This document shows, one piece after another, positions 43,001 through 54,200 of a stretch of 64,000 bases of DNA (the stretch's first letter is position 1; each line of letters starts with the position of its first letter). The DNA comes from Omphiscola glabra (taxonomy: Eukaryota > Mollusca > Gastropoda > Lymnaeidae). The position numbers were made by a program, and so were the translations under genes. The notes beneath the pieces are model-generated. The model did no database searches. It was given only the letters and a program-made list of their open reading frames with translations, and was not told the DNA's origin. Where the stretch lies: the NCBI GenBank assembly GCA_964017045.1, contig OZ024799.1, forward strand, positions 30,453,596 to 30,517,595. Reading direction: 5' to 3'.

Positions 43001-43493
43001 GCACAAGATCTAAATGTAATGTGGATCAAACAATCGCAATCATTCTTTACAATCTTCATAATCTTCATTACTTACATACTTTAAATATACAGAATCTTAA
43101 TCAATCAAATACCTTACGATCTGCATACTCGTCATTACTACATTCTTTACAAACTGCTTAATATTGATTACTTACTTTCTTTACAATCTACATAATTTTT
43201 ATTACTTGTATTCTTTAAAATCTACATAATTTTACTTACTACATTCTTCACAATCTGCATAATATTCATTACTTACATACTTTACAATTTACATAATCTT
43301 TATTATTTGTATACTTTACAATCTACATAATCGTCATTACTACATTCTTCACAATCTACATAATCTTCACTACTACATACTTACCAATCTATAAAACTGG
43401 ATTTTAAAACGTTGTGTTTTATCTTCAACCTACCTTGACATGATCGTTCAGACCATTGGGATCTCTGTTGATCATATCAATCTCATACGTCAT
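40003..43493 (-). CDS. Cysteine-rich caveolin, gene 4 (most divergent hairpin)
   Basis: Exon 1 is 43493-43434 (20 codons, MTYEIDMINRDPNG...DHVK) and exon 2 is 40341-40003 (112 codons plus TAA). The donor is AAG|GTAGGT and the acceptor CTCCAG|GTC; the intron is 3092 bp, phase 0. The signature is FEDVLAEP at 23-30, the closest of the six to the vertebrate FEDVIAEP. The hairpin reads GLPLAICWGCEFAIITFWHV and is followed by ISPSVR, so the cysteine that aligns with human CAV1 Cys133 (PC in the other five) is lost; 15 core cysteines remain. KNCC and TTLC replacements further distinguish it. It may have a distinct function or be under weaker constraint. The intron contains a Tigger relic, a SINE and a SPIN-like element. 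Confidence 0.93.
40444..40918 (+). pseudogene. Tigger (pogo-type) transposon relic in gene 4 intron
   Basis: Starts CAGTGGTACCTCGGGTTACG after a TA dinucleotide, the ends and target expected of Tc/mariner Tigger elements. From 40655 the plus frame reads DELMNLQNKQLRTLMEE, an acidic SSDDE stretch, then CSKWTDGKDFVVNHHPNK and NLMNDNAMVQFRKI. This matches the C-terminal tail of Tigger/TIGD1-type transposases (KW-x-x-x-x-x-F-x-x-x-HHP-x-K, N-x-x-NDNA-x-x-x-FR). A single TAA at 40778-40780 interrupts the frame where the family usually has a glutamate codon. The DDE catalytic region is absent, so this is an internally deleted copy. No right terminal repeat found. Confidence 0.8.
41155..41300 (+). 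mobile_element. Diverged SINE copy in gene 4 intron
   Basis: Contains AAACTGAGTCAATCCCAAGC near the head and GTTGGATGGGACTCCTCAAC with CTTGGATAGC in the body, parallel to the SINE at 32427. The A box is eroded. Confidence 0.55.
41345..41490. repeat. Repeat of about 36 bp, four diverged copies
   Basis: Units of GATGCTCTAACAACCAGCTC followed by TCTAGTGCAACCAGCA. Confidence 0.82.
42090..42215. repeat. Repeat of about 55 bp, 2.5 copies
   Basis: CTAAAGGCCCTGCTCTTCAC with AGTATTAATATGT and an A run. Confidence 0.75.
42432..42627. mobile_element. SPIN/URR1-like hAT element in gene 4 intron
   Basis: A 196-bp copy, starting CAGCGGTTCTCAACTTG and ending GGTTGGGAACCACTG. The interior has GGGGGTCGAACGAGCC and TATTAAAGGGTCACGGC. 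The flanks ATCTATAT and ATCTGTAT match at 7 of 8 positions. It has the same orientation as the copy at 3267 and is inverted relative to the one at 62989. Confidence 0.82.
43000..43400. repeat. Degenerate array of about 34 bp in gene 4 intron
   Basis: About ten diverged units of TTTACAATCTACATAATCTT followed by CATTACTTACATAC. Confidence 0.78.
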
Positions 43494-46400
43494 GGTGATG
43501 TTGTTCTCAGTTGTCTACAGCTGTTGTTGTGGCAAATGTATGTGAGTTCTTTTCAACTTAGTGTGTGCCACTGTGAGTTCGACACTGCTTAAATGGCGCC
43601 TGAAAACGTTGTTGTTGCTCGAGCTAAATGATCGCCGGCTAGTCACGAGTTGCTAGACATAGAACAACATTGACAAGACTACGTGGAAAGACTTTTCTTG
43701 GAATGATCTGTTATAGAAAGCCGAGGCGTACCCAACAGTGGGTGGAGTGGGTGCGACTAATTCAACGAAAGCTAAACCTTTTGCGAGAGGCAGGTTTTGG
43801 TTTTAAACAATGTATAATTTGTATGGTTCGTCTTTGTTTCTACACAGAGACTGAGAGAGCCACATTGTGAGCTAGGATCACTTAAAGTTTTAAGTTTCAA
43901 ATAATATGTTTTTCGAATTTTTATTGTATACTAAGAAGCCATTTCTTTTAAATTGTTCTGTCTTTTTTATTTTCATTGTTTTCAAGCCTAAACATATCTT
44001 GTTCCACTATTTACAAACAAAACATTTTGAAACGAAAAGATGGTTGCCTATTTTTAAACCAATGATTCATTCCTACTAACACATATTCCAGCCCAGAGTG
44101 TAATTATATTAGAGTCACTGAGATACGCCTCTGATAGATCAGGTAGACATTAAGATATTGATATTTAGAAATACATGGTATTTAAATCAAATATAATGGT
44201 GTATACTTGTAAGGACGTCTTTCACAACCATTGTCAAGAACACACAGCACACCACACAGTTGTAAGGGCTTACAGCTAGAGAGAAAGGCTTTCCTGGTAT
44301 AAATGGCATTTAAATTTTAAAAAAGTTATGTGCTTTATTGTTAAGTTTGTATACGAACTATTTACAACTAAATTGAACAGCACCGGTCATTTGCTGGGTT
44401 GTAGCTATCTCCAGCCGGCCCGCCACAGTGTAAAGCTAGAGAAGAATTCCTTTCTATAACAAGTATAAACCATGAAATTATGGTACAATCAACAATTAAT
44501 GTCTTGCTCCTTAAAAGATTGTAGTGACAAAATGCAGAGATGCTGAGACATTATTATTGAAGAAGATACGAGAGCCATAGAGAAAGAGAGATGAACTATA
44601 ATTCAAAGTAAATAGAGACCGATGGCCATCAAAGATAATTTAAGATAACACAATACGATATAGATAAGATGAATAACAAATACAAAAAAAAAACACACAT
44701 AAAAACGAGTTTATTACTTGTATGGCACTGATGTATTCAAGTGTAATGTTCATCAAAGACAATGACACTCCAAATGAATGTCCAATCAAATTTGAACTTT
44801 TAATGAACATACGCGTTTAAGCCAAATATAAATTTTCTATTTTAAAAAAAATTGAAATATTGGTCAATTCGAGGAGATAGCACCGCGTTTTTTTACCATG
44901 GCCGCCAACTTGATTGCCGTGACCCGTAAAATTAAGAATAAAACGTTTAAAAATAATGAAAAAATTTCCTAAATGTATCCCTAAACCTAACCTGAACCCT
45001 AAATCTATCCCTAAACCTAGCCTGAACCCTAAATGTTTTTCAAACGAAGAATCAGTGTTATCTCTTCGCATTAGCCGAAATATTTTAAAAAAAATAATAT
45101 TATGGGTGTGTTTACAATTTGGTATGATCAATTCCAGCATGAAATCGGTTTAATCACGTCATTGGTTTCCAGATTTTAGCTCACTATTCCAAATATTTTG
45201 CCACCTTCCAAAATGGAGAGTGGATCCAGTTTCGAAATATCTGGATTGCACTTAATCTTGTCATACAATTAGATTTAAAAGAATTTTTTTTTTTTAAATG
45301 TTTAAAAATGGAAGGGTTTTTTTTTTCGATTTTAAATTGGTATCATTTATAATTTTTAAATGACATTAAAAGCATTTGTTTTTAAAATAGAGATCAATGA
45401 TTGAAATTGTTTGACAGATGTAGATTGATGTACAGATAAAAGAAAAAACAATTATCACACATATGAAAGGCGGTAGTGGCATTCAGCTGATAAACAAACA
45501 CGGTGGTTGTCTCAGTTTGAAATAATCGAAAACTGTATTTACATTAGCACGAGTTTTGTTTGTTTGATTCTTTGAATGTCTTTCCCTAAAAAAATGTTAG
45601 TTTTACATTAAGTTACCCATCTCATATTGATACATTAGGTTGCCAATCTCATATTGATAAGACAATTTGTAACTGTGCATAGGCTGGCAGTGTATTTTAA
45701 TAATATCTATGATTGACAGATCCCCGATCTTCCTATGTCACAATCTATGACACAAATACTCCGAATGTAAGTTCGACTTAACGTACCACAGGCGTATCGG
45801 CACTAGTAAGGGTATATAGCTCCAACGTAAGACACAGTTGTTAGTTGGTTAGGGCGTATTTCCTGTGATGTTAATGGAGTGGGGTGTATACATATCCTGG
45901 GCATTTCATTCAAAACCTTCATCAAGCAGCAAGAACATTTTCCTAATTTAATTCCTGACTCTCGTGCACAAACTGTATTCAATAGTGTGGGCCGCTAACA
46001 AAACAAATGTTAATTGCTATTTTGCTGTTTGTACAAAGGGAAAGTACATTTTGTTGACTACATATGTCCTATGAGAGCTCTATAGGGAAACTAACATAGG
46101 TATAGAATAATGGGGAAAGTGGTGAGACAAAAATCACAAATATTTAATTTTAAAAAATATCACAGATGTATCTTGATGAGTTTGCGATGATTTTATAACG
46201 AAATAAAGAGAGTACATTTGAAGAAAGGTCACCATCAGAAAATTTCTTTGGTAAACAATATGTTATAGGAGGTTTTTGTTTTTTCACAGTTCCAAAACAA
46301 TGGCGAAGTGATAGCCATCTACCAACGTTCTATTTAATGCATTTTCCTTGATTAAAAAATGCAGACATTTGAAAGACTTTAAAAAACCAAAGGAAATGTT

Positions 46401-46591
46401 TAATTTTGAAGACCTTTCTTGTAACTTTGAAGAATTGTCTTTTAATATACTTTCAAAATTTAAAATTGATTTCGATTGGGGACTTTGATGGCATCTGGCT
46501 TATGGTCACAGAAATGAAGCAATAGATTGCCAAGTTGAACAGTTCTTTAAAAGAATAATAAGTTCCAATAAAACAACAGCTCGGGTATGTA
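43494..46591. other. Intergenic between genes 4 and 5, no gene seen
   Basis: AT-rich. Contains a two-copy block of CTAAACCTAACCTGAACCCT near 44980-45040 and a duplicated CCATCTCATATTGATA word near 45620. No conserved coding sequence. Confidence 0.45.
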
Positions 46592-47539
46592 TTATCCCGA
46601 ATAATTTGTCACTCTGATGTTGCTGAAGAAGTAACTGTACGCCTCGCAGAGCGGTTGGCAGTAACATTGCAGACACGTGCCGTAGAACTTCTGGAGACAT
46701 CCGCAGTTGATCATGTAGGTTCTCATGCATGGGGTGACGTACCACACGTGCCAGAAGGTGATGTAGGCGAACTCGCATCCCCAGCACATGGCCAGCGGGA
46801 TCCCGCAGAAGAGGGTCAAGGTCTTGTAGCAGCAGCCTTTCCAGCAGTTGAAGCATTTGTAGGCGCAGTTCCACACACAGTTGATGGAGTGGGCGCCGTC
46901 TGGCTCGGCGAGAACTTCATCGAAAAGAACCTGGGCCAAATACATATTTATATTTTTTAATCTACATATGGTTTAGGTCATATAGAAATTAATATATTCT
47001 TTTTTAAAATTCGCAAATAATTTTTTAAAGCACAGTGTTAGATTATTGCTAGCTTCTGCACGTGATATCCCTGTAAGTGTGCTGTAATATCTACAACACA
47101 AGAGATGTGAGACCCGCCTTAGATGGGATCAAGCCAATGAGATACAAAGGAGAAAATTATTACTCTAGCAGTGGCATGTAGATATGTAAAATGTAAAATA
47201 ATATGTAAAAATGAAATGAACAGAAAAAATTATTAAGTTCCAATTTCGCTTATTCATGAAATTCTCACTTTGGTATTTGTTACAGGCAACGTAAAAAAAA
47301 TTGGGAGGTGGGGGGAGGGGGTTTGGTTGTTTTTGGTCTGTAAATATTGTGTAGTGATACTATAAATAAATATGGATTTTACTTTTAACATCACGGGTGA
47401 ATTACAAGAAACTTTGCAAAAATATTCTTCTTATTATTAAATTATGTATAGTTTACACTAAGATTAGGGCTAGACATACCCTGACGTGGTCGTTGAGACC
47501 ATTGGGATCCCTGTTGATCATATCCAGCTCGTAACCCAT
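46592..47539 (-). CDS. Cysteine-rich caveolin, gene 5 (compact, 549-bp intron)
   Basis: Exon 1 is 47539-47480 (20 codons, MGYELDMINRDPNG...DHVR) and exon 2 is 46930-46592 (112 codons plus TAA). The donor is AGG|GTATGT and the acceptor GGCCCAG|GTT, phase 0. The 132-residue product has FDEVLAEP at 23-30, GIPLAMCWGCEF, WHVWYVTPCMRTYM and QCYCQPLCEA, with 16 core cysteines. The usual cysteine near the C-terminus (SYC) is phenylalanine here (SYF). The intron is the only one in the set free of minisatellites and transposons, so it may be closest to the ancestral size. Its exon 2 resembles genes 2 and 3 most closely. Confidence 0.93.
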
Positions 47540-47652
47540 GTTGAATCGAGGTGTATCGAACTACCAACACGTTTAGACGTAAAAAAAAAACCTAGGATGT
47601 CTCCGATGAAATCTCCGAAGGGGATGTGAAGCCAAAACAGCCGTGCTGTTGT

Positions 47653-47662
47653 GATATAAAAT
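47653..47662 (-). promoter_or_regulatory. Possible TATA-like box of caveolin gene 5
   Basis: Minus-strand ATTTTATATC lies about 115 bases before the start codon. Supported by position only. Confidence 0.25.
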
Positions 47663-48274
47663 CTAAATCTCGCTCCGACGGGCGGTGAGCCAACAAAACA
47701 GCTATCTGTTGCTAAGCGAGTCCTCCCGTCAACACAGCTAACAAGGGACCGCACACACACACACACACACCCATCCAAACGTTTGGGAAAAGTATGGAGA
47801 GCGCTTTTTGAGAAGTGGGCAAAAGTATTGATTGGCGTATTGAAAATATTGGAAACGCAAAGAGCAAACCAACATGGCCCCCTCCTTATCCCAACCCGCT
47901 CCCTTTTTTTATTTGTGTGTGCTGTCAAATTGGCGTAATGGATGAATACCTGCACTGCCAACGCCCTTCAGATAAGCTTACAGAGAGCGGCGCAGGGGTG
48001 AACCTTTTCAAACGAAAAGCACTCTCTGCGTACAGTACGAGATTACAAAAACAAGATTCACGCCAGCACGACCTGTCGTTTAAAGGACTGTCTTTTGTCG
48101 TTGGTCGAGGCTGACTGTCAAGAGACAAATACATCCGTGTATTTGACTGTGCTCGGAAGTCGGAACCCATAATCCACCCAGACCGGATGGTGTTTATGCT
48201 GCAGATAAAATTCGGACTGACTAGTTTTGTGTTGTTGTTTTATTTTTACCACAATGGGGATTTAATCCGAATTA
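47663..48274. other. Intergenic, CA microsatellite at 47751-47771
   Basis: Apart from the CA run, nothing recognised. Opposing frames at 47518-48170 show no family motif. Confidence 0.4.
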
Positions 48275-48565
48275 TACTTCGATGTCTTATACGATGGCAG
48301 ATGCTGGACCTCGATGTTTTATACGATGACAGAGGCTGGACCTCGGTGTCTTATACGATGACAGATGCTGGACATCGATGTCTTATACGATGACAGAGGC
48401 TGGACCTCGATGTTTTATACGATGACAGAGGCTGGACCTCGATGTCTTATACGATGACAGAGGCTGAACCTCGATGTCTTATACGATGACAGAGGCTGGA
48501 CCTCGGTGTCTTATACGATGACAGATGCTGGACCTCGATGTCTTATTCTATGACAGAGGCTGGAC
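48275..48565. repeat. 32-bp minisatellite, about nine copies
   Basis: Units of CTTATACGATGACAGAGGCT followed by GGACCTCGATGT. Confidence 0.93.
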
Positions 48566-48897
48566 AATTTTGTAGGCACTCATTCCTTGCAAGAATGAAA
48601 TGCAAATTTTATTAACCGACACTGACGCCATGGCCTTCTGTGGTGGATTTTGTTTACTTAAACTAGATATGCATAAATAACACATGTGTGTGACATGGAC
48701 GATGGTGTGCAAGCTTGTCAGTGCGACAAATGTGCTGCTTACGTCAGCGGCAGTAGCGATGCAAGGTTTTGAAATAACGTATTTTAGGAGAAGCGTTCCT
48801 GGACACGGACAGTTCAAGTCTGAATCAAATCTTTTACATACCTTTAAGTTCAAATAAATAGTAGGATTGTTGTTGGAGCAGCGATCAGTGAGAGAGT

Positions 48898-48899
48898 AT

Positions 48900-48981
<82 letters not shown>

Positions 48982-48983
48982 GA
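48898..48983. repeat. Compound TG/AG/ACAG microsatellite
   Basis: A TG run, then an AG run, then ACAG tetramers. Confidence 0.95.
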
Positions 48984-49489
48984 GACAGAGAAAAATGGAG
49001 AATTTTCTTTGAAATATCTTTTTGTCATTGAAACTGAATTTTCCAGAATAATCTCTACCTAAGACGTAGAAGACAAGGCGTAAAGTAGCCATTCATTATT
49101 ATGACATTAAACACATTTTACAAATGTCCTTATTAAATTTGAAATATAATGGCAAGGTGTCACTCTATAGTAATAAGATAACAAACACACTCTTTAAAAC
49201 ATCAGGTTGTACTATAAAATGTACACACCCGCCGAAATTTCAAAGTGTGCTGGGAACTAACTATTCAGCCAAGTTTTATTCATGTCCAACGATTGACCAT
49301 CTCGTAAACATGTGACCAGAAAGTAACTTGCACCGTCCTCCTGTTTCTGGTCTGGCTCTGACATAGCGTCCTCTGATATGTCGGCATAGGTCCTATCTCA
49401 GCTAGGCCCAGTCTAACCACCAAATTTTGTATCAAGCAGAATTTAATAACGCAAAAAGTAGTTATTATTTATTTCACCGGTCTATTTTC
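48984..49489. other. Spacer, nothing recognised
   Basis: Unique sequence before the LINE fragment. Confidence 0.35.
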
Positions 49490-50507
49490 GCCGCCTCTTA
49501 AGTAAAATGCCTCTCTTGTCGATTCCGCTGTCCAGATTTCAAGTATTGGATGACACTCAGCAAGTTGAAAACGGAAGCACTCCTCATTCACAAACACAAA
49601 TCATCCTCTACCTCAATTCTCCCGAACTCATTTCAAGTAGGTAACTCCGAAATACAGTTTACATCCTCTGCTAGGAATCTTGTTTATATTCTTTCTAACA
49701 ACATGTCTCTTGATAAACATATCTCTCACAAGTGTCGTTCTGCATACACCGCTATCCGTCAGATCAGCTCCATCCACCACTACCTCACAGTTAGCGCAAC
49801 AAAAACGCTAGTCTGTGCTCTTGTTATCTCTCGTCTTGAGTATTGCAACTCTCTTCTGGCAGGTTAACCTTCATAGAAAAACTACAAAAGGTTCAAAACT
49901 CAGCTGCTAGGCTAGTTCTAAAGGCAAAAAAGCGTCACCCAACTACTCCACTCACTTCATTGGCTCCCTATACAGGCACGCATTGGTTACAATCTGTCTG
50001 TTCTCTGTCACATCTTTTTCTCAGATTCCTGCCCTGCTTATCTAACCGAACTTCTTTCTGTCTATTCACCCCTTCGACAGCTTCGCTGTATTCTGTCCGT
50101 TGCTAAGACACGTACTAAAACATATGGTGAACGATCTTTCTCTTTTTGCGCCCCCCAAACAACGGAATTCTCTGCCACTACACATCCGCAACATACCAAC
50201 CACCTAGGCCTTCAAAACTGCACTCAAAATACATCTCTTAATACTCAACTACCCCAACTGATTCCCCCCCCCCCCACTCTTCTGACCGATAAACGATGCT
50301 ATTGGGTGTCGTCCATGGCTTGACATGTAAAATTTCGGGTGTGGGTGTGGTGAATATGCATTTGTTTTTATTTTGTTTATTACATAAATATGTTTTATTG
50401 TCACGATTATGTCTCTTTTGCTAATATGTTTATGTACAGCGCGGTGAGCCCAGTCCTAGGCTGGGGTACCGCGCTATATAAGACAACTAATAGTAATAAT
50501 AATAATC
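49490..50507 (+). pseudogene. 5'-truncated LINE (L2/CR1-like) with intact-looking 3' end
   Basis: Plus-strand pieces read WMTLSKLKTEALLIHKHKSS, then SARNLVYILSNNMSLDKHIS, CRSAYTAIRQISSIHHYLT and CALVISRLEYCNSLLAG. After a frame change near 49855 come EKLQKVQNSAARLVLKAKKR, then in shifted frames a THWLQS block and GERSFSFCAPQT. This is the C-terminal third of an L2/CR1-type reverse transcriptase (SARNLGV...D..MS...HI...CRSA...LR.IS.IR.YLT...YCNSLL.G...LQ.VQNSAARLV). Several frameshifts make it non-functional. The 3' end has a stem of AGCGCGGT (50438) and ACCGCGCT (50468), a CTATATAAG box and a TAA-type repeat tail (50487-50507), as in L2-like LINEs. Confidence 0.85.
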
Positions 50508-51262
50508 CAGAGTGATCACCCATTTTTCTTGGGTTTGTAAAATAAATTTAAAACGGTCAGCAACCACTGACCAATCAACCAGTCGGCACGGCGACATGTA
50601 GAAATGACAATAGATTGTATCACTATAAAAAATTATGAGACCTCGGTTTAAAAAAAAACAACAGATTTTAGAAAAAATGGTAAAAAACAAACCTTTAAAT
50701 GAAATCTTTCAGAAACAAAATACATTTTGAGTTTTATTCAGAAAGTAGATGATGTATATGTTATCACAGACAATTTTTTTTTAAAAATCTAATATAAAAT
50801 ATAATACAAATATCACAGGCAGCATGGGATTCAGTATTTGTTGTTGTTTTTAAAATATATTTACAATCTGGTATAAATATAAAGGATTAGCTATTGGTAA
50901 CACAGTTTTTTGTAATAAACATTGACAGAATGAGAGCTACCATTCAAAGGAATAAAAAATATTCTAGCTATCATCTCTGAATATTATTAAATAATAATTT
51001 TTCTCCCATTTAAAAAAAATTCAAATAAAAAACTTTTGATCGTTGTAAAATGGGGCCACAAAGTCACACAAAAAATATAATGGTTGTCATTTCATTCCAA
51101 GGTTGGTTTTTAAAAAAAATTAAAATTCATTTGATTGAAATCTATCTTTAAATAAAACTATTTGAACTATGGTGTACAATTGTTTCTCTCGTGAGTTTCG
51201 ATAGTCCAGACTTAACTTTGTAAATCAAATAGTCGTCGAGGTTTAAAGTTTTCGCACCTGTG
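50508..51262. other. 3' flank of caveolin gene 6
   Basis: AT-rich, nothing recognised. Confidence 0.35.
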
Positions 51263-54200
51263 TTATCCAGAAAGACTGGTCACCTTTATATTACTGAAGC
51301 AGTAGCTGTACGCCTCGAACAGGGGCTGACAGAAACACTGCAGCAACGTGCCGTAGAACTTCTGCAGGCAGCCGCAGCTGACCATATATGTCCGCATGCA
51401 CGGCGTGATGTACCACACGTGCCAGAAGGTGATGTAGGCGAACTCGCACCCCCAGCACATGGCAAGCGGGATGCCGCAGAAAAGTGTCAAGGTCTTGTAG
51501 CAGCAGCCTTTGCAGCACTCGAAGCACTTGTAGGAGCAGTTCCACACACAGTTGAAGGAGTGGGCGCGGTCTGGCTCCCCAAGGACCTCATCAAACATAA
51601 CCTGTTCAAAAAATAGGTGGAAAAATTATGAACGTATTTCTAAATTCTGTTCAAAATCAATAAAGCTTCACTTATCACTAAAAAAACTTCTTATATCTTT
51701 AGCTATAATAAACTTGTGTTCCCTTTTCAGGATAATAAAGTCCATAAATAATTTATTTATTACTAGGGATTTCATGCCAATCAATTTATTGCTGTAGGTC
51801 AAGTCGCTAGTTGTCTTGAGCGACACATCCCCCCCCCAGACACATCCCCTCCCCCAACGGTAACAATCTGCGTTTGTCATAGTAGAAGATCGTTTTTTTG
51901 TTTATAGAAATCTAACCCTCCCATTTCTCAACGCATCGAAACAAATGAAACCGTGATAATATATTAGCTCTGCAGTATTCATGGACGGGTCTAGAACTTT
52001 GTCAGTGGGGTGAGTATAGAGAAATATCAATGGATAAAAATATTGAATTCTTATAGTGGGGGCAGCTTTACCACTTTCCCTTAGAACAATGAATTATTTA
52101 TTTCATAACATTGCTACTTGAATTAACTTTATTTTCGTTTTCCTCATGGTTCAGGCTCTAACGGCTCGCAAAGATCACGTTCCATCAGACTTTACTGATA
52201 TAACACAGCACTGCTGCACCCCCCCCCCTCCAACTCGAACATGTCTAATCAGGGATACCAATCGGGCCAAAACTATATCGACATCGGCACTCTTGCACTG
52301 ATCGCAAATATCTTTTTGGATTTCTACGGGTCTTCTGATTAATTAAAGGATCTTCTGATTAATGGGTCTCCTGATTAACACAGGACTTAAGGGACCCGAA
52401 ACCTCACATTGCTGAGGGGCGCCATTGGGTACGAACGCGCCTCACAGTTTCGTCATGTTTTTTTGTGACCGTAAGATATGTTAGATACACAAACCCCTAC
52501 TCCTGTAGTCCCCCACCCCCCCACCCCAACCCCCCCGCATTTCGTCTGTACTGAAACCCTTACGAAAAGTGTACAGGATCTGATAACGGTTATTGATCAA
52601 GGACGTGGAGACATGAGACACGTTACTTTGTCTTGTTAGTGACGCCAAGAGTTCTTGGCTTTCTCTTGAGCGAATCATCAAGTGCACGACGGTGAATTGT
52701 GACAAGTCCGGGAAGTAAAGCGGCACGGAGATTGCAGTTATAAATCAAATTAAAAGAGTGGAGTGAAATTATAGTGGAGCAAGCATTTAATCCAGCTATT
52801 GGAATGAAATTATAGTGGAGCAAGCTTTGAATCCAGCTAGTGGAGTGAAATTATAGTGGTGCAAGCTTTGAATCCAGTGTGAGGCGAATTTCAATGGAGA
52901 TGAGGGATAAGGCAACTATAAAAAAATAGTTGATAAAATTGTTTTAACTAACATAAAAATTGATATAATGAATAGCATGATAGAATGTTTTTTTAAAATT
53001 AAAACTGGAAACTGCAGATTATCGGAGTATGGCTCACAAGGTTATGTCTTACACTTAGAAGCTGTTTGACGTATGCAGACAGTAAGTCTTACACTGAGAA
53101 GATGTATGACGCATGTAGACAGTCTTACACTTAGAAACTGTAAGACGCATGCAGACAGTAAGTTAGAAGATGTATGACGCATGCAGACAGTAAGTCTTAC
53201 ACTTAGAGGCTGTATGACATATGCAGACAGTAAGTCTTACACTGAGAAGATTTATGACGCATGTAAACAGTTAGTCTTACACTTAGAAACTGTAAGACGC
53301 ATGCAGACAGTAAGTCTTACACTTAGAAGATGTATGACATTTGCAGACAGTAAGTCTTACACTTAGAGGCTGTATGACGTATCTAGACAGAACGTCTTAC
53401 ACTTAGAGGCTGTATGACGTATCTAGACAGAACGTCTTACACAAAGAGGCTGTATGACGTATCTAGACAGAACGTCTTACACTTAGAGGCTGTATGACGT
53501 ATCTAGACAGAACGTCTTACACTTAGAGGCTGTATGACGTATCTAGACAGAACGTCTTACACTTAGAGGCTGTATGACGTATCTAGACAGAACGTCTAAC
53601 ACTTAGAGGCTGTATGACGTATCTAGACAGAACGTCTAACACTTAGAGGCTGTATGACGTATCTAGACAGAACGTCTTACACTTAGAGGCTGTATGACGT
53701 ATCTAGACAGAACGTCTTACACTTAGAGGCTGTATGACGTATCTAGACAGAACGTCTAACACTTAGAGGCTGTATGACGTATCTAGACAGGACGTCTTAC
53801 ACTTAGAGGCTGTATGACGTATCTAGACAGGACGTCTTACACTTAGAGGCTGTATGACGTATCTAGACAGGACGTCTTACACTTAGAGGCTGTATGACGT
53901 ATCTAGACAGGACGTCTTACACTTAGAGGCTGTATGACGTATCTAGACAGGACGTCTTACACTAAGAAGCTGTGTATTGACAATTTTCTTAAGGCTTTTT
54001 AAAAAGTTTGTGCCAAATAGAGCAATGATAGCAGACGACTCATCAGAAACAAGAATCAAAGATTATGATTATTTCTGATTGATTACTTTAATTCACCGTT
54101 TGAGATACTGAGAATGGAAGGCAAATAAAGTCCATGATACACATAGCTGTGGTTCGATTCCATGATACACATAGCTGTGGTTCCATTCCATGATACACAT

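Noticed and set aside
44960..45040. Second telomere-like tract (CCTAAACCTAACCTGAACCC)
   Set aside because: Words are irregular and only two larger units repeat; not a CCCTAA tract.
51260..51616. Plus-strand frames of 70-118 codons antisense to each caveolin exon 2 (for example with VPHVPEGDVGELA)
   Set aside because: They recur at all six loci only because the caveolin exon is conserved; they are shadow frames.
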